In this document: piece after piece, positions 1 through 7,003 of the stretch | How the letters are laid out: every line of letters begins with the position of its first letter | How positions within the stretch are numbered: the stretch's first letter is position 1 | Source: Candidatus Nomurabacteria bacterium | GTDB taxonomy: Bacteria > Patescibacteriota > Minisyncoccia > Phycocordibacterales > UBA1006 | Assembly: GCA_943357975.1 (NCBI GenBank) | Contig: CALRGS010000018.1 | Location: forward strand, 1 to 9,867 | Length of the DNA stretch: 9,867 nt | Direction: 5' to 3' | Made by a program: the position numbers and the translations under genes | The notes under the pieces: generated by a model | The model's input: only the letters and a program-made list of their open reading frames with translations | What the model was told of the DNA's origin: nothing | Database searches by the model: none

Positions 1-63
1 TCAAAGCTTTTGATTGACCTCACCAAAATCGACCTAGAAACTTACAACTATACTTATAATTAA
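1..63 (+). CDS. C-terminal end of an upstream gene (partial)
   Basis: Reading from base 1 gives an open frame of 20 codons ending in TAA at 61-63. The visible tail is SKLLIDLTKIDLETYNYTYN. It is too short to assign a family. The idea that it is a real gene end rests only on the open frame, the ordinary codons and the tight 6-bp gap to leuS, which fits the packing of the rest of the window. If it is real, the leuS -10 box lies inside its last codons. Confidence 0.45.
   Translation, partial: SKLLIDLTKIDLETYNYTYN
49..60 (+). promoter_or_regulatory. Putative -10 element(s) for leuS, leaderless spacing
   Basis: A perfect TATAAT (55-60) is preceded immediately by TATACT (49-54). Nine bases separate the TATAAT from the leuS ATG at 70, so a start site 7-9 nt after the box would fall on or just before the start codon. 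No good -35 lies 16-18 bp upstream (32-37 is ACCTAG), and there is no Shine-Dalgarno before the ATG. The sequence shows the boxes; promoter activity and leaderless initiation are inferred. Confidence 0.5.
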
Positions 64-69
64 AAACCT

Positions 70-2814
70 ATGAACCCTTACGATCACAAAACAATTGAAA
101 AGAAATGGCAGGAGAAATGGGAAGCAGATGGGGTGTACCAGACTGCAGAAAATTCGGATAAGCCGAAGCAATTTGTGTTGGACATGTTCCCGTATCCATC
201 GGGTGATGGGTTGCACGTAGGGCATCCACGTGGATACATGGCAACTGACGTATACAGCCGTATGAAGCGCATGCAAGGATTTAATGTCCTTCATCCAATG
301 GGATGGGATGCTTTTGGATTACCCGCAGAAAATTATGCAATCAAAAATAAAATTCATCCACGAGTAGCAGTAGAAGAAAACATTGCACGGTTCAAGAAGC
401 AGCTCGGGCTTATGGGTGTTGATTATGATTGGTCACGAGAAATTAATACTACTGATCCAGCATTTTATAAATGGACGCAGTGGATATTTTTACAGATGTA
501 TCACAAAGGACTTGCGTATGAATCATGGGAGCCTATTAATTGGTGTCCAGGATGCCAGACAGGTCTTGCGAATGAGGATGTAGAGAGTGATGGGACTTGT
601 GAGCGATGTGGATCAAAGGTTGAGAAGAAGCCAATGCGACAGTGGGTGTTGAAGATTACTGAGTACGCAGACCGCATGCTTCTAGACTTGGACAAGTTGC
701 CTAAATGGCCTGAAGGAGTAAAAGAAGCGCAGCGAAATTGGATTGGAAAGTCTGAGGGGGCTGAAATTGATTTCCTCATGCCTGGACAACCAGAGCATCC
801 AATAAAAATATTTACTACAAGACCAGATACAATTTTTGGTGCAACATTTATTGCCGTGTCTGCTGGACTTGCAAAAGAATGGTTTAGTGTGGGATGGAAA
901 GCTCCACAGGAAATTCAGGACTATGTCGAAAAAACTTTAGCAGAAGAAGCAGTGAAAGATTTTAAAGAAAAAGAAAAAACAGGTATTTATGCCGGCTTTG
1001 ATGCGGTTAATCCAGCGTCTCAGCAACCAGTTCCGGTTTGGATTACTAACTATGTAATGAAAGACGTTGGGACAGGAGCAATTATGGGCGTACCTGCACA
1101 TGACGAACGTGATTTTGAATTTGCGAATAAATACAACCTGTCTATTAAGCAGGTAATAGTTCCTGGCAATAAAATGAAGGCAGTAGTGGTTGTTCCTACT
1201 CTAGAAAACGACACGCTGTTTAAAAAAGAGTTACAAAAAGCAGGAATAGGTTTTGCTTTGGCAACAAGCACTATTAGTAAACGTGAACAAATAAGAGTTG
1301 AACTTACAAAAGAAAACCTTCAAGAGTTTATAGACCTTGTCCAGAAACATATAACGGAAAATAATTGGGTTGAAATAATTGGAAGTGAGAATATTGTTGT
1401 AAAAAAAGATGCTGTTTATAAAGATTTTCTAAACCAAGCAGATGAATGGTTTAAAAAGTTTCAAGAATGGGAGCCACTTATTCAAGGACAGAAAAACCTT
1501 TGGGATATGTTTTCAAAAAATACATTCCTTAATGAGCTTGTTTGTTATCGAGAAAGTGGGAATTTGGTAAATTCTGGAAAATTCGATGGGATGACAAGTG
1601 AAGAAGCGCAAAAGGCGATCGTTGAGTCTGTTGGAGGGAAGATGGTTTCAAAATACAAATTAAAAGACTGGGTGTTTTCACGCCAGCGCTATTGGGGTGA
1701 ACCAATTCCAATTATTCACTGTGAAAAATGTGGCGTAGTTCCAGTGCCGGAAGCTGATTTGCCAGTGACATTACCAGAAGTTGAAAGTTACGCACCAACA
1801 GGAACTGGAGAAAGTCCTCTTGCGAATATTTCTGAATGGGTAAATGTTCCCTGTCCGAAATGTAATGAAATGGCAAAACGAGAAACAAATACCATGCCCC
1901 AATGGGCAGGTTCTTCGTGGTACTACCTCCGATATATTGATCCAAAAAACAATGCAGCATTAGTTGATAAGGATAAAGAAAAAAACTGGATGGATGTTGA
2001 TGTGTATGTAGGAGGAGATCATGCAACACGACACTTGATTTATGCGCGATTCTGGCACAAATTCCTCTATGACAACGGCATTGTTTCAACAGAAGAACCG
2101 TTTCCACGATTGGAATTCCTTGGATTTATCCTTGCTCATGATGGACAGAAGATGAGTAAATCGAAAGGGAATGTTATTAGTCCCGATGAGGTTATTGCGC
2201 AGTTCGGCGCAGATGCATTTAGGTTGTACCAAATGTTCATTGGGCCTTTTGAGCAAACTGCAATGTGGAATGCCAATGGAATGGTAGGGACGTTACGATT
2301 TGTAGAAAAAGTGTGGCGTATCGCAGGAAAGGTTGCTGATGAGGCTAGTGATTTAGAGGTACAAAAAACACTTAACAAAACTATCAAGAAAGTGAGTGAA
2401 GATATTGAAGGGTTTAAATTTAACACAGCAGTTTCTGCATTCATGATCCTTGCAAATACGATGGAGTCTGCGACAAGTGTTTCAAAAGATGATTTCAAAA
2501 AATTTCTTCAGATCCTTGCCCCGTTCGCGCCGCATAGTACTGAAGAGCTGTGGAGTGGTTTACATGGAGAAAAATCTATTCATACTTCAGCGTGGCCAAG
2601 GAGTGATGAAAAACTAATTACTGAAGATACCGTAACCATTGGAATCCAAGTAAATGGTAAGGTTCGTGCAGAAATTGAAATTGCGCATGATGCAACCGAA
2701 GCGGAAGTAAAAGAAAAGGTTATGAATATCCCAGAAGTTATGAAATGGATAGAGGGAAAAGAGGTGAAAAAGTTTATCTTTATCCCCAAGAAGATTATTA
2801 GTATTGTTGCGTAA
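70..2814 (+). CDS. leuS: Leucine--tRNA ligase (LeuRS), with enlarged editing domain
   Basis: Cytoplasmic class I aminoacyl-tRNA synthetase charging tRNA-Leu using ATP. Visible landmarks: HVGH signature at residues 49-52; a first zinc knuckle with Cys 159/162/177/180; the editing-domain motif TTRPDT at 249-254 and HDERD at 344-348, whose second Asp aligns with the editing Asp345 of E. coli; a second four-Cys knuckle at 551/554/595/598; RQRYWGEPIP before it; KMSKS at 694-698; and a C-terminal tRNA-binding part containing VQVNGKVRA-type sequence. The leucine-specific insertion that precedes KMSKS in E. coli is absent, yet the protein is 914 residues, longer than the roughly 800-860 usual for bacteria. 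The excess lies in the editing domain (separate entry). ATG 70 is supported by the typical N-terminal start (Tyr, paired Lys, Trp) and by the promoter spacing. Identity is very secure. Confidence 0.98.
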   Translation: MNPYDHKTIEKKWQEKWEADGVYQTAENSDKPKQFVLDMFPYPSGDGLHVGHPRGYMATDVYSRMKRMQGFNVLHPMGWDAFGLPAENYAIKNKIHPRVAVEENIARFKKQLGLMGVDYDWSREINTTDPAFYKWTQWIFLQMYHKGLAYESWEPINWCPGCQTGLANEDVESDGTCERCGSKVEKKPMRQWVLKITEYADRMLLDLDKLPKWPEGVKEAQRNWIGKSEGAEIDFLMPGQPEHPIKIFTTRPDTIFGATFIAVSAGLAKEWFSVGWKAPQEIQDYVEKTLAEEAVKDFKEKEKTGIYAGFDAVNPASQQPVPVWITNYVMKDVGTGAIMGVPAHDERDFEFANKYNLSIKQVIVPGNKMKAVVVVPTLENDTLFKKELQKAGIGFALATSTISKREQIRVELTKENLQEFIDLVQKHITENNWVEIIGSENIVVKKDAVYKDFLNQADEWFKKFQEWEPLIQGQKNLWDMFSKNTFLNELVCYRESGNLVNSGKFDGMTSEEAQKAIVESVGGKMVSKYKLKDWVFSRQRYWGEPIPIIHCEKCGVVPVPEADLPVTLPEVESYAPTGTGESPLANISEWVNVPCPKCNEMAKRETNTMPQWAGSSWYYLRYIDPKNNAALVDKDKEKNWMDVDVYVGGDHATRHLIYARFWHKFLYDNGIVSTEEPFPRLEFLGFILAHDGQKMSKSKGNVISPDEVIAQFGADAFRLYQMFIGPFEQTAMWNANGMVGTLRFVEKVWRIAGKVADEASDLEVQKTLNKTIKKVSEDIEGFKFNTAVSAFMILANTMESATSVSKDDFKKFLQILAPFAPHSTEELWSGLHGEKSIHTSAWPRSDEKLITEDTVTIGIQVNGKVRAEIEIAHDATEAEVKEKVMNIPEVMKWIEGKEVKKFIFIPKKIISIVA
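1168..1545 (+). other. Extra module inserted in the LeuRS CP1 editing domain
   Basis: In ordinary bacterial LeuRS about 20 residues separate the 'PIKxVI' strand from the 'xGxLxNSGxF' motif. Here IKQVI ends at residue 363 and GNLVNSGKF begins at 497, giving roughly 110 additional residues (about 367-492). The segment appears alpha/beta by eye: a hydrophobic strand (AVVVV, from 371), an amphipathic helix, and further strand-helix units with aromatic-rich sequence near the end. It has no Cys start or His-Asn end and so is not an intein. My hand count gives about 32% G+C for 1201-1500 against about 49% for 541-660 in the same gene. I recognise no family with certainty. It lies in frame, and the editing residues on both sides are intact. 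Confidence 0.8.
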
Positions 2815-2816
2815 TA

Positions 2817-2845
2817 TTGTTGTCTCTAAAGAAACAAGGTATACT
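2817..2845 (+). promoter_or_regulatory. Promoter for the O-antigen-ligase-like gene
   Basis: TTGTTG (2817-2822), a 17-bp spacer and TATACT (2840-2845) make a good sigma-70-type promoter, starting 3 bp after the leuS stop. Seven bases separate the -10 box from ATG 2853, so the transcript should begin at or next to the start codon. This also argues against the in-frame TTG at 2817 as the start, because that codon is the -35 box itself. Confidence 0.65.
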
Positions 2846-2852
2846 GCTTGAT

Positions 2853-5261
2853 ATGTTTACAAAAATCAAGCACTTTGTGCGTGAGCAAATTTTCTCACGC
2901 ATTACAACCCACTTATCAATTTCAGGGGATTCATTCATGTACGGACTCCTTGCGGTATTAGTAATCTTAGGTCCATTGTTTTTTATTCCAGTTCGATCAT
3001 TCTCGGTAAGTAGTAGTAAAGGATTTTTAATACTCTTCATTGGAGTTCTAGGGCTCCTCTCGTATGGTATTTATGTATTGAGAAAGGGAGTTTTGATATT
3101 CCCTCGACAAAAAATCTTCATAACATTACTCCTGCTGGTTCTTTCTGGGGTTTTAGGATCATTCCTTTCATCAGGATTCGCACACGCATTCCTTGGTTAT
3201 GGATTTGAAACAACGTCTTGGTTATTCCTTGCACTGTTTGCTTTGATAATATTCTTTTCATACTTAGTACTTAATTCGTATCAACGAATTGGTGTGTTGT
3301 ACGGCGGAATGTTCCTCGTATTCATTGTGTTTGCGCTTACACACATTCTGCGTTACTTAGTAGGACCTGCATTTGCAAACCTTGGAGTGTTAGGTGGAAC
3401 AACAGCAACACTCATGGGATCATGGGGAGACCTGGGGATGTTTTTCGGACTCACGGCGCTATTTTGTGCAATAACGCTTGAACTTGCAGGACTTAAAAAG
3501 GCCGTTAAGTGGGTTGTTGCCAGTACGGGATTGGTGGCAGTAGTGCTCCTTATGGTAATGAATATTAGTATTGTATGGATCGTACTTGGCCTCGTCACCT
3601 TGATTCTATCACTGTACCTCTTCTCATTTGCCTATTGGGATACTGAAGCTCATAGTTATAAAAAAACAGAACGCGTTCCTTGGTTTATGCTCACGTTGTT
3701 TATTATTTCTGTGATTTCTATTTTCTTTGGAGGATTCTTTAATAATCTTGCATCACGGCATCAAAACCTTGCATGGAGTGATGTTCGACCATCATGGGGG
3801 ATAACCTTGAAAGTGACCGAGCGATCATTTGCACACAATTTTGTTACAGGATATGGCCCAAATAGTTTTGGTGGGGCTTGGTCATTACTAAAACCAAAAG
3901 AATTATCAGGTGGAGATATTTCTCAAGCTGATTTTAATCAAGGAGTTGGATTTATTCCTACACAAATAGCAACTAATGGAATCCTTAGTGCAATCCTCTG
4001 GGTACTATTCTTTATAGGGATACTACGAATGCTTATCAGAAAAACACGAGCTGGTTTTAAGCACTCACTTGATCGTTATTTCGCAATAGGAATCGGTAGT
4101 AGTATTCTTTACTTAGGAGTCCTTGCTTGGGTGTATGTTCCGGGGAGTTACCTCTTGATACTCCTTGCAGTTCTTATTGGTGCATTTATTTCATTGTTTG
4201 ATAATAATTCAGAAAAAGGGGATCGAGTGTTCTCATTTATCAAGGATCCTCGCGCGAGCTTCTTTGGGATTCTTGGAGTGACAATACTTATTGTAGGAAC
4301 ATTACTCCTTGGATATATTGGGCTTCGTAAAACAATTTCATTTGTTCATTATACCAAAGGGATGGTTGCCTTGAATCAAGGTAAGCCCGCTGAGGCGAAT
4401 GTTGAAATTACTACTGCGACGGGGTATGCAAAACATGATATCTATCATCAGCAACTAGCGGTGTTTGCCCTTAATGATGTTGGACAAATTGCTTCAAAAG
4501 GCACTTCTGCAAATAAAGAGGCGATTTCTAGTCAGGTAGAACAACTATTTGGAATCGCGCTTGCACATGCACAGGTGGCAACTCAAATAAATAGTATAGA
4601 TTACAAAAACTGGAAACTACTCGGGGATGTCTATCGAACAATGCTAAATCTCGGAGTTACTGATGCTTATGCAGGTGCTCGGGATGCTTATACAGAGGCT
4701 CAGAAAAGAAACCCGAATGATTCAACCAGAATCCTTTCCTTTGCAGAACTTGCTCTTGCTAATAAAGACGTAGAGGCTGCCCTTGGATTTATCAAGGAAT
4801 CTATTACTATGTATCCGACTTCAGATGCTTATATATTGCGCGCTCAGATTCAGCTCAGTCAACAGAATAATGATTTGGCAGGGGAATCACTAAAAGCAGC
4901 AGTTGCAATTGATCCTTATAATGCAGATCTCGCTTACCAGTATGGATTATTATTGCTCAAGCAGCGCAGTTACAGGGATGCTGTTTCTATTTTCCAACGA
5001 GTAATTTCGATTAATCGAAATTACGCTATTGCATATGTGTACCTTGGATATGCTTATGAGCGAGCAGGGGATATGACTAATGCAAATCAGGTGTATAGAT
5101 ATATTAAGGAGAAGTTTCCAGGTGGGGATGAAGCAGTCGCAGCAGTGAAGAATAGTCAGATTGATCAGCCGGCTCCAGTAATCGACCCAATAACCCCGGA
5201 TACTAAAGACACCTCAAAACTTCCAGTGAAGGGCACAGTTGCACCAACTCCCAAAAAATAA
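2853..5261 (+). CDS. O-antigen ligase / Wzy-like membrane protein with C-terminal TPR domain
   Basis: An 802-residue protein. The N-terminal ~488 residues hold about 13 hydrophobic segments. Between late segments is a large loop with the arrangement of the Wzy_C/O-antigen ligase family: an Arg/Trp/Thr-rich lead-in, GYGPNSFGG at 333-341, then a long loop before a further membrane helix. The family transfers or polymerises lipid-linked glycans on the outer face of the cytoplasmic membrane. After the last helix, residues ~500-765 form TPR-like helix pairs (clear units from ~605, with Ala/Tyr/Gly at TPR positions and NPND, DPYN turns), followed by a Pro/Thr-rich tail with a basic end. The TPRs probably face outside and bind partner proteins or glycan. 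ATG 2853 was chosen over TTG 2817 on promoter geometry. It ends in tandem TAA codons 15 bp before the flippase gene. Donor and acceptor are unknown; the substrate cannot be read from sequence. Confidence 0.82.
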   Translation: MFTKIKHFVREQIFSRITTHLSISGDSFMYGLLAVLVILGPLFFIPVRSFSVSSSKGFLILFIGVLGLLSYGIYVLRKGVLIFPRQKIFITLLLLVLSGVLGSFLSSGFAHAFLGYGFETTSWLFLALFALIIFFSYLVLNSYQRIGVLYGGMFLVFIVFALTHILRYLVGPAFANLGVLGGTTATLMGSWGDLGMFFGLTALFCAITLELAGLKKAVKWVVASTGLVAVVLLMVMNISIVWIVLGLVTLILSLYLFSFAYWDTEAHSYKKTERVPWFMLTLFIISVISIFFGGFFNNLASRHQNLAWSDVRPSWGITLKVTERSFAHNFVTGYGPNSFGGAWSLLKPKELSGGDISQADFNQGVGFIPTQIATNGILSAILWVLFFIGILRMLIRKTRAGFKHSLDRYFAIGIGSSILYLGVLAWVYVPGSYLLILLAVLIGAFISLFDNNSEKGDRVFSFIKDPRASFFGILGVTILIVGTLLLGYIGLRKTISFVHYTKGMVALNQGKPAEANVEITTATGYAKHDIYHQQLAVFALNDVGQIASKGTSANKEAISSQVEQLFGIALAHAQVATQINSIDYKNWKLLGDVYRTMLNLGVTDAYAGARDAYTEAQKRNPNDSTRILSFAELALANKDVEAALGFIKESITMYPTSDAYILRAQIQLSQQNNDLAGESLKAAVAIDPYNADLAYQYGLLLLKQRSYRDAVSIFQRVISINRNYAIAYVYLGYAYERAGDMTNANQVYRYIKEKFPGGDEAVAAVKNSQIDQPAPVIDPITPDTKDTSKLPVKGTVAPTPKK

Positions 5262-5268
5262 TAAGATA

Positions 5269-5272
5269 GAGG
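5269..5272 (+). promoter_or_regulatory. Shine-Dalgarno of the MurJ-like gene
   Basis: GAGG within AGAGGA lies 4 nt before ATG 5277 in the 15-bp gap after the upstream stop. It is the only clear Shine-Dalgarno in the window, and no -10 box lies at leaderless spacing here, which suggests translation from a polycistronic mRNA with the ligase-like gene. Confidence 0.65.
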
Positions 5273-5276
5273 AACT

Positions 5277-6971
5277 ATGGTTTCAAAAATTTTCAAATTA
5301 TTGAACCGACAGTCCCAAGGAATTAACGAGGCAGCCCTTCTTTTGGGGCTGTTTACGTTTGTATCCCAAATATTAGGATTGGTGCGTGATCGTTTCCTTG
5401 CAACGTACCTAGGTGCGGGGCACCACCTCGATGTGTATTATGCTGCTTTTAAGATCCCAGATTTCTTATATGTTTCAGTTGCAACGCTTGCTGCGATTAC
5501 AGTACTCCTTCCGTATCTTTCTGAAAAATATGGAGCGGGGGACAAGGAGGGCCATGATAATGCTAAGAGATTCCTTGATCAGGTATTTACTGCGCTCCTC
5601 ATGTTCCTTGTAGGATTAAGTGTAATTTTATTTATACTCATGCCCTGGCTTGCAAAACTTGTTGCTCCTGGATTTGATGCTGCAGCACTGCATACCCTTA
5701 CAGGCCTCTCTCGAATTATGTTGATCCAGCCGATTATTATAGGTATCTCGAACATGCTCGGAAGTGTGACGCAAATGTTCAAGAAGTTTTTTGTAAGCGC
5801 CTTGTCGCCAGTATTCTATAATTTAGGAATTATTCTAGGAATTATTTTTCTCTATCCGGTATTTGGACTTACTGGCCTTGCTTACGGAGTAATCCTTGGG
5901 GCAGTGCTCCACTTAGCTATTCAAATTCCAGTACTTATTCAATCTGGATTTGTTCCAAGTCTCACCAAAAATATTTCGTTTTCTGAAATTAAATCTATTG
6001 TGCTCACTTCGATTCCTCGAACCATTGGGCTTTCCATGTCTGCATTTACCGCATTGATACTCACTTCGATTGCGTCACTGTTGGGGACGGGTTCTATTTC
6101 TATTTTTAACCTGACGAACAACATGTTGAATGTTCCGATTGGTATTGTAGGGATTTCATATTCAGTAGCATCATTCCCAACCTTGGTAAGGTTTTGGAAT
6201 GGGAATAATCGGACTGAATTTGCAAAACATATTTTGGATGCGACGCGAAAAATTATCTTCTGGTCAGTTCCTATTACAGTATTATTTATAGTGCTCCGTG
6301 CACAAATCGTACGTGTTATTTTGGGATCACATGCATTTTCATGGAATGATACCAGGCTTGCCGCAGCGACGCTGGCATTGTTTGTTATTGGATTGGTTGC
6401 CCAATCACTCGTTCACTTATTTGTACGAGGATATTATGCAGCAGGGAATACAAAGAAGCCGTTGTTGATGAATTTTGCAGGGGAGGTGTTCACCATTATC
6501 CTTGCGGTAGTATTTTTACTGATCATTGGAAATTGTCCTCAAATCGCTGAATTCCTTCGTGTCACGTTGCGCCTTGGAGGAATTGAAAATATTAAAATTC
6601 TTGCGCTCCCATTGGCATTCTCGCTTGGAAATATTTTTAATTATTTTGCACTATGGTCAGTGTTCAAGAAAGATTTTCCGGAAGCCAATGCTTATCCGAT
6701 TATTCGTACGACGGTCCAAACTATTGCAGCATCCCTATGCATGGGGGTAGTTACTTACGGTGCGCTTAATTTCCTCGTGCTGATTTTCAACCAAGACACT
6801 TTCTGGGGTATTTTCTTCCAAGGATTCCTCGCAGGTATTTTTGGGATTCTCATGTTTGTTACTATCCTTATCATGCTCAAGAACGAGGACATTTTCGAAT
6901 TCGGCCGATCCCTCCGCCGCAAGTTCTGGAAGGCTGACGTGGTGCGTGATGTGATTGAGGTAGATAAGTAA
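5277..6971 (+). CDS. murJ: MurJ/MviN-family lipid flippase
   Basis: A 564-residue polytopic protein of the MOP superfamily, with about 13-14 hydrophobic segments, close to the usual MurJ size with a slightly long tail. MurJ flips lipid II across the cytoplasmic membrane for peptidoglycan synthesis. Family signatures: SQILGLVRDRF (30-40), LGAGHHLDVYYAAFKIPDF (45-63), PRTIG (247-251), GSISIFNLTNNMLNVPIGI (272-290) and FPTLVRF. By my alignment to E. coli MurJ, Arg24 and Asp39 are kept (Arg37, Asp52), while Arg52 becomes Tyr65 and Arg270 becomes Asn282. It is therefore either a divergent MurJ, as is common in reduced lineages, or a paralogue moving another lipid-linked glycan. Its position right behind the O-antigen-ligase-like gene, with a Shine-Dalgarno and no obvious promoter, supports a joint envelope-glycan role. 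The C-terminus is short and basic. Confidence 0.88.
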   Translation: MVSKIFKLLNRQSQGINEAALLLGLFTFVSQILGLVRDRFLATYLGAGHHLDVYYAAFKIPDFLYVSVATLAAITVLLPYLSEKYGAGDKEGHDNAKRFLDQVFTALLMFLVGLSVILFILMPWLAKLVAPGFDAAALHTLTGLSRIMLIQPIIIGISNMLGSVTQMFKKFFVSALSPVFYNLGIILGIIFLYPVFGLTGLAYGVILGAVLHLAIQIPVLIQSGFVPSLTKNISFSEIKSIVLTSIPRTIGLSMSAFTALILTSIASLLGTGSISIFNLTNNMLNVPIGIVGISYSVASFPTLVRFWNGNNRTEFAKHILDATRKIIFWSVPITVLFIVLRAQIVRVILGSHAFSWNDTRLAAATLALFVIGLVAQSLVHLFVRGYYAAGNTKKPLLMNFAGEVFTIILAVVFLLIIGNCPQIAEFLRVTLRLGGIENIKILALPLAFSLGNIFNYFALWSVFKKDFPEANAYPIIRTTVQTIAASLCMGVVTYGALNFLVLIFNQDTFWGIFFQGFLAGIFGILMFVTILIMLKNEDIFEFGRSLRRKFWKADVVRDVIEVDK

Positions 6972-6980
6972 CGAAAAATC

Positions 6981-6989
6981 TGGTATGAT
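6981..6989 (+). promoter_or_regulatory. Extended -10 promoter for lepA
   Basis: TGGTATGAT is an extended -10 (TG at 6981-6982, TATGAT at 6984-6989) in the 32-bp gap after the flippase gene. No convincing -35 sits 16-18 bp upstream, which an extended -10 can tolerate. The predicted start site near 6996 gives a leader of only about 7 nt with no Shine-Dalgarno, so translation would be nearly leaderless. Confidence 0.55.
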
Positions 6990-7003
6990 GCTGGCACACG
7001 GCT

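Noticed and set aside
1168..1545. Intein or homing endonuclease inside leuS
   Set aside because: The insert has no Cys/Ser at its start, no His-Asn at its end and no LAGLIDADG-like motif, and it is shorter than known mini-inteins. It reads as a domain insertion.
1712..2107. Long minus-strand open frame inside leuS
   Set aside because: It lies wholly opposite conserved LeuRS sequence including the second zinc knuckle, and shows no domain-like composition; it is a shadow of the real gene.
2817..2852. Start of the ligase-like gene at TTG 2817
   Set aside because: The codon coincides with the -35 box and has no Shine-Dalgarno; ATG 2853 sits at the predicted transcription start.
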